Positions 1-14,439 of a stretch of DNA of 64,000 bases are shown one piece after another (position 1 is the first letter of the stretch; the number at the start of each line of letters is the position of its first letter). Source of the DNA: Eulemur rufifrons (taxonomy: Eukaryota > Chordata > Mammalia > Primates > Lemuridae); contig NC_090996.1 of the NCBI RefSeq assembly GCF_041146395.1, positions 33,318,738-33,382,737 of the forward strand. The letters are read 5' to 3'. The notes under the pieces are model-generated. The model was given only the letters and a program-made list of their open reading frames with translations, searched no databases and was not told the origin of the DNA. The translations under genes and the position numbers were made by a program.

Positions 1-4
1 TGGG

Positions 5-282
5 GTTTTTTTTTTGTTTTTTTAAGAGATGGTCTCGCTCTGTTGCCCAGCTATGTGGCATCATCATAGCTTACTGCAACCTCAAAGTCCTGGGCTCAAA
101 TGATCCTCCTACCTCAGCCTCCTGAGTAGCTGGGACTACAGGCACATGACACCACCACCAGCCTTTCATTTTTTGTAAACACTGTGTTACTCAAGAATGT
201 CTCAAACTGCTGGCCTCAAGCAATCCTCCCGCCTCAGCCTCCCAAAGTGCTGGGATTACAGACGTGAGCCACTGCACCCAGC
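5..282 (-). mobile_element. Alu SINE (older)
   Basis: Poly(T) start, dimeric body, ends GCCACTGCACCCAGC. Confidence 0.9.
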
Positions 283-340
283 ACTGGGTGGGATTTTTAT
301 AAGGTGGACAAAGCAGGCATCAGGCATCCCACTGGAATGG

Positions 341-682
341 TTTTTTTTTTTTTTTTTTTTTTGAGACAGAGTCTCACTCTGTTGCCCAGGCTAGAGTGAG
401 TGCCGTGGCGTCAGCCTAGCTCACAGCAACCTCAAACTCCTGAGCTCAAGCGATCCTCCTGTCTCAGCCTCCCGAGTAGCCGGGACTACAGGCATGCACC
501 ACCATGCCCGGCTAATTTTTTCTATATATATTTTTAGCTGTCCATATAATTTCTTTCTATTTTTAGTAGAGATGGGGTCTCGCTCTTGCTCAGGCTGGTC
601 TCGAACTCCTAAGCTCAAACGATCCGCCCACCTCGGCCTCCCAGAGTGCTAGGATTACAGGCATGAGCCACCGCGCCCGGCC
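341..682 (-). mobile_element. Lemur-type young Alu SINE
   Basis: Extended linker TTTTTTCTATATATATTTTTAG. Target duplication CTGGAATGGTTTT at 332 and 682. About 98% like the copy at 18171-18509. Confidence 0.95.
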
Positions 683-1016
683 TGGAATGGTTTTAACAGA
701 GGAAATGCTGATGAAACCTTAGGTCATCCCTAGGTTACCATCAAGCAAGAATTATTACAACTTTGAACAATTTTGAAAACATGTGTCCTGTGTATAAGTA
801 GTCAGTCAAATTTCCTTTCACTCAGGAACAAAAACTGTGTCACCTGTAGCTTCAGCTTCTATCAGAGACTGTGACTAGCATTTGGGGGTAGAGGGAAAGA
901 GAGTGGGTGATAAAGATGCTTCTGCTGCATTGCCATTTTGGAAAACCTAGAAGTGCCACCAGCTCCCAGGTGCTTTCCTCTCTGTAGCTGCTGCAGCCTG
1001 TCCCCAAAACACTCAC

Positions 1017-1209
1017 CTCGGCTCACTCAGATGACACACCAACCTGAGAAGATTGTTCCCGGCTGAGGTCTACTTTTGTTGACTCATAGTGCAGGCCAAA
1101 GTAGGTCCCAAAGCAGGGGATGGCATACCTCACCACTTGGCGCCTGAAGGGAGGCGGCCAGACCTGCCAGGCCTTGGTGGACAACGACACCAGGGGCTCC
1201 AGGGCATCC
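1017..1209 (-). other. Candidate minus-strand internal exon in presumed HMOX2 intron
   Basis: Minus-strand TTGGTGTAG|GGATGCC (acceptor at 1211-1210) and GCCGAG|GTGAGTG (donor at 1016-1015) bound 193 nt. The sequence is not a recognisable repeat. One frame stays open for most of it (peptide pieces FRRQVVRYAIPCFG and TYFGLHYES) but ends in TGA just before the donor. It could be an untranslated alternative 5' exon of the gene whose intron this is, or chance. I do not recognise the peptide. Confidence 0.3.
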
Positions 1210-1570
1210 CTACACCAAGGGGAGGTCACAATAGGGTCTGCACATCTCTATAGCACCCATTGCCATAGGAACTACACAGAAATAGAATATCTGGTTTCAA
1301 GAATCTGGAAGTGTGTCAACCATGTGTTAAGTATTTAAAATCTAAGCAGTCCTATTTTTCTGCCTACTGAAAATATACTCTGCCCGGGAAACGGCAGTAC
1401 AATGGATAGGAAGTCTGTTAACATAAACTTCTTATAAGATTAGAAACTCCACAGGAAAGGTTTAGTCAATGGAACAAAGTGCTCCTGCCTCTCACTCTGG
1501 GCGCCTGAGGGCTCTCACCCGTTCCCGCAGGCCTGCAGAGTTAGGTGTTGCTCCCAGGCTTCTTCACAGT

Positions 1571-1606
1571 GACTGCCCGGACTGCCCGGACTGCCCGGAC
1601 TGCCCG
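1571..1606. repeat. 9-bp tandem repeat GACTGCCCG x4
   Basis: Four perfect head-to-tail copies, followed by a partial fifth (GACT). Confidence 0.95.
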
Positions 1607-2756
1607 GACTCCGGTGGGGGCTGGAGTCGGGGTGAGGAAACAAGCCCGGACCAAGAATCAATAACTCCACGTGGCTGGCTCATCCCACACAGGCTTGTGG
1701 CTGCGGTGGCCGGGACTAGCTGCAGCAGCTACTGGACTCCGCAGAGCAGAGGGGCGGCCTTCTCAGCCCTACCAGCCAGCCCTGCCTACACCCAAGGAGT
1801 GGTAAGGGGAGCAGAGCAGTCAACCTGCTTCCACCTCACGCTCTGACTCCCTGTCTTACTGAACAAGGCACCAAGAGTTCTGAAGAATGAGGGTCCTCAA
1901 CTGTTTTCCTCCCTCAGTATACAGGACCTGATCTGCGCATGAGCAGCAAGGTCCCACAGGAGTAGCCAGGGGCTGGAGGGTGGGGACAATGTATTGCAAG
2001 TGATGGGACATTCCCAGCAGTTAGCCATGACAGTAGCCCTCTCTTCTACCTTAAAAAACCTTTCAGGATGAGAGCTGACTTGCCCAATCAAACTTATTTT
2101 TTTAAGACAAAGCATTCATAAACTCCATTGTTAGTAACAAATTACTCGGAACACACCTCAAAACCACACTTAAGGGCAGAAAATCAAAGTGACACAGTGA
2201 TTACTTAGCAAAATGACCTTAAACTAGCTTTCTAGGAAAGAATTCTAGATACTCCAGCTCAAGGAAGCCTTCTAGGATTGAAGGGAAAAGATAGCACATC
2301 ACCATGCATACTCTGCCTAGATGCGTGAAATTCCCGCAGCCATGCTCTTGCCTTTCCTCACCAGGATGAAATTCCCAGGACAGGGCCTCCCATCACAACA
2401 GTCGCTTGGCAGTAATTCAGTATCTGCATAAATGCCATATGTGACTGTTAATTTAGATACTAATTTAAGTATTTATATTAAGTATACATCCTGTGACATG
2501 GAGACCAAATCCTTCCATCTAAAAGTTTCTAGAAGATGAGTTCAACGAGTCTAACAGCACACACATGCACAAAAGTCCTTTCTGCACAGCACAACACCAG
2601 TATGTTCACAGGACACACAGGAGTTGAGGCAGTGTACGGAACTGCATGAAGATCGCTGGAGCCTGACCCGTGGGGGGCACCCAACAAATGTTAACTGAGG
2701 GGAGCCCAGCAATGAGAGAATCTTCCGGCCACACAGGTAGAGAGGCGGCACCTGGC

Positions 2757-2985
2757 TGTGGTTAAGGCACAGGCTTTAGACAGACACAACTGACAGCAAA
2801 CCCTGGTTCTACACAACCAGTTGAGCGGAGTTGGACCAGTTACTTAATTTCTCAGAGTCTCTTTCTTTATCTGTAAAGGACAGTAATAACAATTCTGCAA
2901 GGTAGTGATGAGAATTAAATGAGATTAATGAGTTATAAAACTGTGACATGTTATAAGATGCTGATTAATAAACTAAAGAAAATGC
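2757..2985 (+). mobile_element. MIR SINE
   Basis: GTGGTTAAGGCACAGGCTTT, CAGTTACTTAATTTCTCAGAG and TCTTTATCTGTAAAGGACAG match the MIR core in order. Confidence 0.75.
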
Positions 2986-3436
2986 CACTTAACATATAAA
3001 ATTGACAGAGGCGCCGACATACTTTCAAACAAGAAACAGAAATACCACTGTCTCCATGAAAAGCCCTACAGGCCGCAGCAAGTCTACTGAGTTGAAGGCT
3101 CACCATGAAGAACCTACATTTTCATTCTAACAGCACTAGACACCAAGAAAGGAAGAGAAAAATTTTGGAATATCTAGCCAAATACATTTTGCAAAAGACC
3201 TAAAGGAAGATGATCACCTTAGTCCAATTCCTTCAAGGAGACCCTGAACATGAGTTAGGTGAAGGATCCTCCATATTACCGAGAGTCAGGATGGGGGACA
3301 GGGCACACTTCTTATTTTGTTTCTTCAGATAAATTTATCAGTATAAACAAAGGCTTTTGGTAACTGAAAAATTTACTTGATCTTGTGACAAATCTCATCT
3401 ACATTTTTATCTCATAACAACCAATCCCCAACCCAG

Positions 3437-3690
3437 TGTTTCTCAACTAGGGGCCAATTTGTTCCCCAGGGAACATTTGGCAATGTCTGGAGACATGTTT
3501 AGTTGTCACAACTGGGGGATGGAAGTATACTACTGGCATCTAGTGAGTAGAGTTCAGGACTCCTGCTCAATATCCTACAGTGCACAGAGAGCGCACACAC
3601 ACACACCCCCCTCACCACCACAAACAATCCAGCCCAAAACGTCAAAAGTGCCAAAGTTCAGAAACCCTATTCCACCTCAGAAGCAGTGCT
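3437..3690 (-). mobile_element. MER5A-like hAT-Charlie DNA transposon
   Basis: GTTTCTCAACTAGGGGCC, ACATTTGGCAATGTCTGGAG and TACTACTGGCATCTAGTGAG match the MER5 consensus as I remember it. Confidence 0.7.
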
Positions 3691-4379
3691 AAGGCAGTTC
3701 AAAAAAGGGCATGAATCTAAAACCTCTCTCATCCCTTTATCAATTTACAGAGACAAGATGAGATTTGTTTTGGCACTATGTTTCAAACCGTTTGTCTTGC
3801 CTTTGCCAAATATCCTTTACAGAGATTTCTGGGACAACTGAATGTCTATCAGAAAACAGAAGAGGCTGTTAGTAGTGAGGCAACTTGGCACTGCCCACAG
3901 ATGACAATGAAAAGGGTCAGTACCTTCCTGGGAACAGGCCCCATTTGGATCACCGGAGGCTAAACAGCCAAAGCAAGCTGTTTGGGGTGAACCCCCTGAC
4001 AGAAATGTGTTTACTGACTTCTTTGTGAGATAGAACACGAAACTGGGAGAAACCTAATTATCGTCTGTCAGTCTGGTATCTGACGACAAATAGGCTAAGA
4101 ATCAGAAGAACCAAGTTCTGCTACTGCGTCTGCTCTAGCTACAGGACTTCCCTGGAACTCCAGTGAGTCACTTCTCAGTGAGCTGCAGGGAGAATGGCGT
4201 TGAACAGTCCGCAAAGCAGGGAAGGCTGTGGGCCTCCCCCACCCTGCTTCAGCCAGAAAAGCTTCCCTATTCCTTGCTATATTTCCTCCCTGCCCCCCCA
4301 AAAAAGTTGTGCCGCTTCTAAAAATAAGGTCTAAAAACTAATGTTAAGTGATGAGGTCTGATATTACATTAAGAGCAAC

Positions 4380-4748
<369 letters not shown>

Positions 4749-6696
4749 TTAGAATCTGGATTTCACAACAGCAGCAGGGTCTGTTCATGTCTGTTCCCCT
4801 AGGGAAGGGGCCAACCACAAAACAGCAATAGCACACAACTTCATGATAAGCCCACATCCTGTCTCTATGCACACTTTAGAGTAAATACACCAAGGCATTA
4901 GGTTATCATGATCACAAGGGGAAATGCTACAATTATCACAATTTACTGAAAAGAAAAAAAATGCAAAAAACTCCCAGCAGTTTGCCACCGTAAAACTAAA
5001 TAACTTCTGTTCCATCTTCTCCAATGAGACAGTGCCCACGAACTACATGCATTAAAGTTTAATTGCTATAATTCCCAAGAGTTGCCCGGAATTAGTCAAA
5101 CATTATCCCCGTTAATCATTATCCAGAGGAAATTCAAGTAGTCCAGAACATCAACTATTGACTGAGGACATGATTAGGCAACAAAGAATGAATAACTTCA
5201 GGAAAAAGGAAACAAAATGGGGAGTGTCCCATAGCTTGCAGGCCAGAAAAGGCAGAGAAGCAGGCTCCCCAGTGCTGTGAGAGGTATATTCAAGCTTTTT
5301 TCAAACAAAACCCTACACTGAAGGCCAATATATAAAGCGAGTAAGTGGAGCTTCCATGGTTAAAGCGAGGAGTTGGGGAGAGGGAAGGCCAGGGGGGGTT
5401 CAGGAGCTCAGCTCCTCCAGTTCCCTTAGGGCCCCTGGGCTTGGCCAAGTTTGCTCAGCTGTGGTCTAGGGGAGCAAGGACACTCAATTAAACAACCGGC
5501 TACCATTTCCACTGCATATGCTAAGTAACCAGCAGCTCTGGGCAGGGTCTTTTAGGCCTGTATGTCAAAAGCAGCAGTGGGAAGCTAGTCCTGGATTAGC
5601 CACTGTTCCTGGACCTGCCTAGGACTTTTGGGCTGCTGGGTCAGGGCTTCCCTTTCACACCTTGTCTCCAATACTCTAACAGCTCCTTGAAAACTTCATG
5701 ACCTTCCAAATACCATGTGGATTCTGTGTCTTCAACTCACCCTATCCCCAATATTCATACTTAGCTCTAACCCTAAGTATGGACAGGTGCATACTCTAAC
5801 CAGCCACACGGGACTATAGCGTCCCTGAGGGCAGACCTTGAGCCTTGAACACCTCTGCCTCACGCACACTAGCCAGGGAGGGTGCTGTGGCCTCAGGCAG
5901 TGCCCTATCTCCTAGGAACCAGATTAGATCACTGCCTACCCGTGGGAACATGCTGTCCTTTGTACATGAACTCATGTAAGTCCCATGACAGTTGGTGTTT
6001 GGTGAAAGGCTGTTTGTTTACAAAGGAATATCCTAGGGTTTCTGTCTTTAATCTTCCACTCAAATACCTCCTCCTCTGAAGACACAAAATCAGAAATGTG
6101 CACTTCTGAAGATAGGAAGGAAGGGTATTTGTCAAAACAATCCTTACCTTTTTTGGTTGCAAATCCCTTTGATAATCAGATGAAGTCTTTAAATTCTCTC
6201 TCCAGGATTATCACTTATTTAAAAAAAAAGTTGCCCATGCCATTCCAGGGCAACCACATGCTCCCAAAGTTCATCTGTGGATCCAGCATTTCAGGTTAAG
6301 AATCCCTGTTCTAGAAGGAGTCTCTTTATGAATGACATTCTCTTTTTGTGGGTAACGTTTTTAGCAAAACCCGAGTGGTCTAAGATGGACTTCCCCTTTC
6401 TTTGGTTTCTCCTTCCTTCTTTTCTCTTCCCTCTCTGTCATTTACCTAACCGTGGTGGGTTTAGTGCAAGTTCTCCTAGCGTCTCCATTTCTCAGCTCTT
6501 TAACTTCCCCTGACCTCCCAAAACACTGAGTGTCAAAATGACAGTCATAAACCTCATAAAGTATTTTTATTGTTTTGGGTCTTCCCAAGGTAACAGCCAA
6601 CTCCTAGTGAACACAGACTACGTCAGGTTTGCTGTTGTTTTTGCACATCCCCTCAGTGCCAATACTTTGTACCCCTTAAAGGCCCAATACAATACA

Positions 6697-7335
<639 letters not shown>

Positions 7336-7485
7336 GCACCTGCCAAATGATCTGATATTACTGTTTCTTCATCCTTCTACCTTTAGGCATTTGCACTTGA
7401 ATAGGCTGACTCCTTTAAAATTTGGGCATATGCATTAGTGTGATATTGTGATTTCTAATAAATGACATATATACACATATATATT

Positions 7486-8226
7486 TGGTCTTTGCCCCCA
7501 GTTTCTGACACAGAGCTCCTAAGAACTTTGCAATTTCCTGAGTGACAGGAGCCCTGACACAAAGCTCCTAAATCCCTCAGTATTTCCAGGGTAATAGGAG
7601 CATCTTTTGTTCTAATAAAGCAACTCTTGGTGGGCTCCTGGGGAACCAAGGTTGAGTTGATCACCAATGTAATCAATCATGCCTATGAAATGAAACCGCC
7701 ATAAAAATCCCAAAGGACAGAGTTTGCATTCACTTCTGGACAGCTGAACATCTGGCAGTTCCTTCCTTAACACATGAAAGTTCCAGAAAGGGCACGGAAG
7801 CTCTACGCTCCTTCCTGCCTGCCTCGCACTATGCATCTCTCCCATCTGGCTGTTCACCTATCCTTTTAAATATCCTTTATAATAAACAGGTAAATGTAGT
7901 ATGTTTCCCTGAGTCCTGTGAGCCACTCTAGCAAATGAACTGAACCTAGGAGGGGGTTGTGAGAACCCTGATTTATAGCCATAAGATCAGAAGTATAAGT
8001 GACAATCTACTACTTGCAGTGAAGTGAGGGGTATTCTTGCAAGACTGAGCCCTCACCTGTGAGATCTGGCCCTATCTTCAGATAGATAGTGTCGGATCTA
8101 ATTGAATTAGAGGACAATCAGCTGGTATCCACTGGAGAAGTGTTTGGTTTGTGGGGAAACAACCCCCACACATCTGGTGTCAGTAATGTTGTGTTGAGTG
8201 ACTGTGAAAGTAGAGCAGGGAAAACA
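7486..8226 (+). mobile_element. Solo LTR (endogenous retrovirus-like), family not assigned
   Basis: About 740 bp starting TG and ending CA. It has a poly(A) signal AATAAA at 7881-7886 in the middle, as in U3-R-U5 layout. The right part has the GAACCCTGATTTATAGCC and CTGAGCCCTCACCTGTG strings familiar from mammalian LTRs. No internal viral genes nearby. Confidence 0.6.
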
Positions 8227-8622
8227 TTTTGTGTTTTTTTTTTGTTTGTTTGTTTTTTGCCTATCTTAAATAACTGGAAAAGCCACATGCAAAGGCAGAA
8301 AAGCATAACCTACTAACAGCTAGTCACCCCACATTTTTCTCCTTTTGGGTCCGCTACTGTCTTTTTATAAACACAAGTCTTAAAAAGCAGGACAACCATG
8401 ACATTGAGCATAGACATTTGGAAATTTGGCAGAGACTGATACCCAACCGTATAGTAGAGGAATGGAATGATTTTTTCAAGTTATTTTCTAATTAGTGGGA
8501 TACCTGCTATTACTAAGTAAAGAGAAGGCCTGACTATCCTTCCTATAGAAAAAGGGAGTGAAGGTTTAATGTTTTCTAGACAGAAGCGAGAGGATGGCCC
8601 AAGCCCCACTTCACTATGTTTG

Positions 8623-9349
<727 letters not shown>

Positions 9350-9384
9350 TAAACCTCTCTTGCAACCCACATTCAGTTGTGCGC

Positions 9385-9685
9385 TTTTTTTTTTTTTTTT
9401 TTTTTTTGAGACAGGGTCTTGCTCTGTTGTCTGGGCTAGAGTGCCATAGCATCATAGCTCACTTCAACCTTAAACCCCTGGGCTCAAAGGATACTCCTGC
9501 ATTAGTTTCCCAAATAGCTGGGACTACAGGTGTGCATCATCATGCCCAGCTAATTTTTCTTATTTTTTAGAGATGAGGGCTTGCTATGTTGCTCAGGATG
9601 TTCTTGAACTCCTGGCCTTGAGTGAACCTCCCATCTTGGCCTCCCAAAGTGCCAGGATTATAGGTGTGAGCCACTGCACCCAGCC
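9385..9685 (-). mobile_element. Alu SINE
   Basis: Poly(T) start, ends CACTGCACCCAGCC. Confidence 0.9.
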
Positions 9686-9942
9686 TGCTCGTTGATTCTT
9701 CTCTGTCCTACCCTCCTCCACACTGCTATGGAAACAGTTCCAGGTGACAACAGTTCCTCTGTAGCAGCACAGGGGGTCTTGCCAGAGAGAACAGCAAATC
9801 AAGTATCTATGGAAGGGGATGGCTACACTTGGGCAGGTGACCTTACATATCCCCATCAACAAACACTTATCATGCTTATGGGCTCTGTGACTACAAAAAA
9901 GGACTAAGATCTTGTTGTGGACTTCAAGTAACTTTCAACCTT

Positions 9943-9966
9943 GAGAGAGAGAGAGAGAGAGAGAGA
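9943..9966. repeat. (GA)12 microsatellite
   Basis: Twelve uninterrupted GA units. Confidence 0.95.
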
Positions 9967-10694
9967 TGGAAAAATAAAAAGATGCACAATATAACAAGGC
10001 ACACCATTCTATTATATAAATACTAATTGTACAGTACATAAAACAGTGCTAAAGATAGAGCCTTATATTCTAGATTTTCCAGAACGAGTCTTATTTCAAA
10101 TATCCTGTCCCACCAATCCCTTCAGTACATCTGTATGCTCAGAGTATGGCATGTGTTTAGCATAAAAAATATGATCATCACAGCTACTTATGAGGCAAGC
10201 CAGCCCACTAGATTAACTAAAATCAGGATGCATCATGATACCAGACTGTTTGAATCATACTAGCACCTTCCTACAGCCCTAGTACAGCGCTTTAATAGTA
10301 GCCCCTCAAGTAATTGTGGGATTGAATACAAGACACAGTGAAACCAGAGTCTTCTAAAAAAGCTCATCAGGAGAAAGGCAAGGAGCTGAGAGTATTTAGA
10401 GAAAGTCAGGCACGCTGGGTACGAGACACCAGTCTCTATTATGCCATTCTTCCCCACAGCCCTTATAAAGTTACTGAGAACTATGACAATAATTAGGCCT
10501 CCGATACTCCTGGGAAGGAAACAAATCTATTCATGTGATGAAAATTAATTTTCCCCCCACTTGGTTGGCCTCTGGCATACAACTGACAGCACAGCTATCA
10601 CCACACAACAATCGTGTCTTTCTTCTGCTGTCCCCTTCCTCATGTATCCTATTCACTTACCTCCCTATCTTTCTTGCCAATCCATTTCCTCCTC

Positions 10695-10822
10695 TGTCCA
10701 GCCTGTGCTTTAGACAAGGGGATCCCAAACAAGAATCACCTGGGAAACTCTAAAAATACAAATTCCCAGTCCCAATCCCCAACTTACTAAAACAGAAAGG
10801 TTTGGAAACCCCTGTCTTAGAT
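10695..10822 (-). mobile_element. MER20-like hAT-Charlie fragment
   Basis: AAGAATCACCTGGGAAACT followed by AAAATACAAATTCCCAG resembles the MER20 group. Confidence 0.5.
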
Positions 10823-10863
10823 CATTAAGCAGCATCCAAAGGCATCAATGAAACTTAAAAAGA

Positions 10864-11023
10864 CCTTTTTGCACCCTTCCTTTTGCTGCAACAATGGGTC
10901 TGGTCATTATCTGTGCCGTATGTATCATGCTCTGTAAAACTCTATATTGCTTTTGCTCTACAATCCTATCTTTCCCTCTTCAATAAACCTCATTTTCTTG
11001 CTTGCTTTAAAAAAAAAAAAAAA
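10864..11023 (+). mobile_element. Retroposed 3' end of a polyadenylated transcript with target-site duplication
   Basis: About 145 bp with AATAAA at 10983-10988 followed about 20 bases later by an A-run (11009-11023). It is flanked by the perfect 14-base duplication GAAACTTAAAAAGA at 10850-10863 and 11024-11037. This is L1-machinery retroposition; the source transcript is not identified. Confidence 0.75.
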
Positions 11024-11056
11024 GAAACTTAAAAAGAAAATTTCTGATGATCTTGA

Positions 11057-11212
<156 letters not shown>

Positions 11213-13129
11213 TGACTAAAATATATAGTACAGTGGAAGACAACATCTTATGATAAATAAATGGAGTCCATAAGGAAAAGTAAAATACATAGTGACAACA
11301 TTGGAGAGCAACTCAGTGGTCACCAAAGTGAAATTTCTTCTAGTATAAAAGACCTCTATATAAGCAGTTATATTGACTGTTTCAATTAAAGATTCACCTC
11401 CCCCCACCCAACCCTTGTTTGCAGAATTAACTGGTAATGGCAATGCTTCTCAGCGGTACAAAAATATCCTGAGAAATCATTCAGATAACAACAAAAGACA
11501 GAGCTTTCATCGTGTGTCTTTGCAAACACAAACCTATATATAAGAGTTAAAAAGCAGATAATCTTCACTGTGCTGTAAACAAAAGGGAATGTGATCCAGA
11601 CCTCTTAATTCTCCCACTGGCTATCAGAAAAAAAGACTGCATTAAACATCTATTTATAACTTCTTAGTTAACTATGGTCAGTAATATACAAGGAGTAATT
11701 TATAGTTCCAGTTTTTCATCTCCTTTCTCTCCAAGGAGGTCCACGCTGAATTCTAAATCTTACAATGAAATACCCCATTTTACAATTCCAATTTTCAAAA
11801 AGATTTTTCCCCTGGAGGAGTGATAATTCTAGTTTTTGGTGCAATCCTGATGCAGAGCCCAACTGTCCTGTGAAGAGAATCAGCTATTAAAAGGAAACTC
11901 CCCCCAAATGAAGGCAGCCCTAGCTGTCCAGTTTTGCAAGTTTTCAATAGACTTGATGAGGGATGAGCTAAAAGCAATGAACACTTTACTTTTTGTAACT
12001 CATCTCGTTGGCACTGTCATTTCTAGAGTATCTCATATTCTTGACTCTGGCGACCCAACACTATCCCAACTTACTGGCACAAGCAAAGGAAAAAAGGAAA
12101 TCAAGTCAGACAATGAAGGATCACAGGATTTCCCTCTCCATATCCCAGATACATGAGGTCATTCAGTGGGAGTGGGAGTTCCCAACGCCCCACAAATTCC
12201 CACACCCTCACCAGTGTTCTGACCTAGGTACTGTATTCGAAAACGTTTTCCAATTTCACCAAGTTAACTTATAAATACCCTATTAAACTGTGAACTCCTG
12301 GCAAGCAAAGATTATGTCTTCAGATATTTCTTGAAAAAGCTAATGAAGAAACCACAGATTTACTAATTTATATTCCTTATCCTCCCTCCCAAATACCATT
12401 TTTAATAAGAAAGTTCAAATTTTAATCAAAACACACTAGTTAACATCATACCAAAAATTCAAAAGCACAAAACCAGTGAGCTCATTTCCTTCTACTTGAG
12501 AGGACAGTTTAAGGGGGGGATGGGGGGTGGGAAGACATCTTAACATAATCCATTTCCAATCTGTGCAATTTCATCTAGGCAACAGCACCGGATCTGGAAG
12601 CAGACCACCAGGTTCATAATCATCTGTGCCATCTTCTTGGCTGTGAAATGTAGGTCAAGTCACTTCACCTGGTCTCAACACTGACCGAATTTTACAAGTG
12701 GGAAAACGATCAGTTCACAAGGTGTTGGAATGGGCCACGAGGGAGAGGACTTCGTCAAGTGGAGAGCGTTATACAGTGTTTCCAACTTCGCTCTACCTTG
12801 TCTGGTTCAAGGCCATCAAGGTAACACAATAAGGATGAACAGCCGCAGCCCACAACAACTGGTTCATCAGAACCAATTTAAATGGCAGGACACAGACGGG
12901 CCTTGCAAAGACTGTGCAAGGCAGTCCCGGCAGCTTTTACGGGGCACACCTAGGGCACTGTGCTTAGAAGGCGACAGGTCAATTCCTTGTCCAGGCTAAC
13001 CGGCTGCTCCTACAGTTGCTCCCTCCCAATCTGGCACTCTGCTCTAAGGCGCACCAGGGGTCACTCACGAAGTCAGGGCAGTGATTCAAGGGACACTTTC
13101 GAAAAGGGTGAGACACTAGAAGGAAGGGC

Positions 13130-13860
13130 AGAGCCCCAGTCAATGCCAACAGCCCCGCGAAGCCGCCACTCCGGGCTCCAATCTCGGAGGCTCGGGGCAG
13201 ATCCGGTCCCCCCGGTCCCCGCGGCAGAGGTTGCAAACCCTGCCGGCAACGCTAATTCCACCGGCTGCGACCCCAGGGGTCACGTCGCCAAGCACGCTCG
13301 TGACTCTGGGAAGGGTGGGCCCAACGGGGACACCTAAGGAACCGCTCAGGCCTCCCCGGGACCCCGATGAAACATCTAGAGAGCGGCGCGTGGGGTTCCG
13401 CCCTCACCAGACAGCCCCCTCCACGCCAGTCCTCGTCTTCCCCGCTGGGTCCCTTCCGTCGCCCCCTTTCCCGCCTCACTCGGTCTCCCGCCGCCACCCG
13501 CCCGGGTCTCCCCTCAGGCCGGCGCCGAAGGCGCAGCGGGCTGCGGCCCGGCCAAGCCCAGCTCGCGAGGCCCTGGACAAGGTCAAAGCCCGTCGAGGAC
13601 GCGGCCCGAGGAGCCGGGAGGAAAGAAGGCCCGGGGAGGGCGCCGCCCGCTCACCTGCCGCAGGTCGGCTCCGCGCGTCCGCGGGGCCCGTGTCAGCGCG
13701 CGGGCCAGCGACTCCCTCAGGCGCCGCCGCCGCAGTCGAGAGGGCGGGCGCGAGGGCGGGCGACGTGGGCACGCAGCGCGGGGCGTGGTCTGCGGAGGCC
13801 ACGCCCCCGGAGGCGCTGGGCTCCTTCTCCCGAGCGCCATGGCCTGGAGGCCAGCCTGGG
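13130..13860. promoter_or_regulatory. HMOX2: CpG island / promoter, presumed HMOX2
   Basis: CpG-dense, GC-rich block running from about 13.13 to 13.86 kb, flanked by ordinary AT-rich sequence. It contains the minus-strand donor at 13655. Long open frames inside it on both strands come from base composition, not from a coding gene. Confidence 0.75.
13655..13810 (-). other. HMOX2: Presumed HMOX2 untranslated first exon
   Basis: Within a CpG island, minus-strand GCGGCAG|GTGAGC gives a near-consensus donor, with the exon ending at base 13655. Gene order next to NMRAL1 on conserved synteny points to HMOX2, a membrane-bound haem oxygenase whose first exons are untranslated. None of its coding exons is in the window, so the identification rests on neighbours and the donor only. 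The right boundary (transcription start) is approximate. Confidence 0.5.
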
Positions 13861-14439
13861 CTCAGCTGGGGGGGATTGGCAAGCTTCAGAATGAATGCTA
13901 GTAATTAGCAAGAGCTACGCGCTTTTCTTGCCCAAAGCCCTTTCATTCTCTTACATCCACGCAGTGATGGAAGAAATCAGGTTGTTAACCTTGACACCTC
14001 CCCTCTGGGTCACTTGCCAGTTCCATCCGTTGACCAGTCCTGTGCGGGGCCCCACTGCTCTCTCTCTGCTCCGTCCCCCGCTGCTTCCAGCCTTTTATCT
14101 GGTCTCCCTGCGCCTCCCTTGCCCCATTCTTCCAATGGCAGCCAGAGGATCTTTTAAAAGCCCTAATCAGATAGTTACCTTCTCTCTCTTTGCTTAAAAC
14201 CGTCACGCAGCACCCGGTTGCTCCGCATCCATCCTCGGCTTACTCTGCTAGTCCTCCCCGCCCCCCACCCACCAGACTGGACCATGCCACCACCTCTTAA
14301 GGCTCATCTCCTTCTGGGCTCCACCTACCCTTTCTATTCCAGACACACCGGCTTCCGATTGTTTCCTTAACCATCTGACTGACTACAGATTACACGGTTG
14401 GTAATAGCCAGTGATGGCAAAGGTGTGTTGGCAGTGTTG

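Noticed and set aside
421..618. Recurrent ~65-codon ORFs such as 421-618, 9053-9250, 61451-61657 and 63735-63932
   Set aside because: All are the same translated Alu interior, not genes.
13231..13908. 225-codon and other long open frames in the CpG island at 13.1-13.9 kb
   Set aside because: Open frames occur on both strands and in several phases because stop codons are rare in GC-rich DNA; Pro/Arg/Ala composition, no domain and no splice context.
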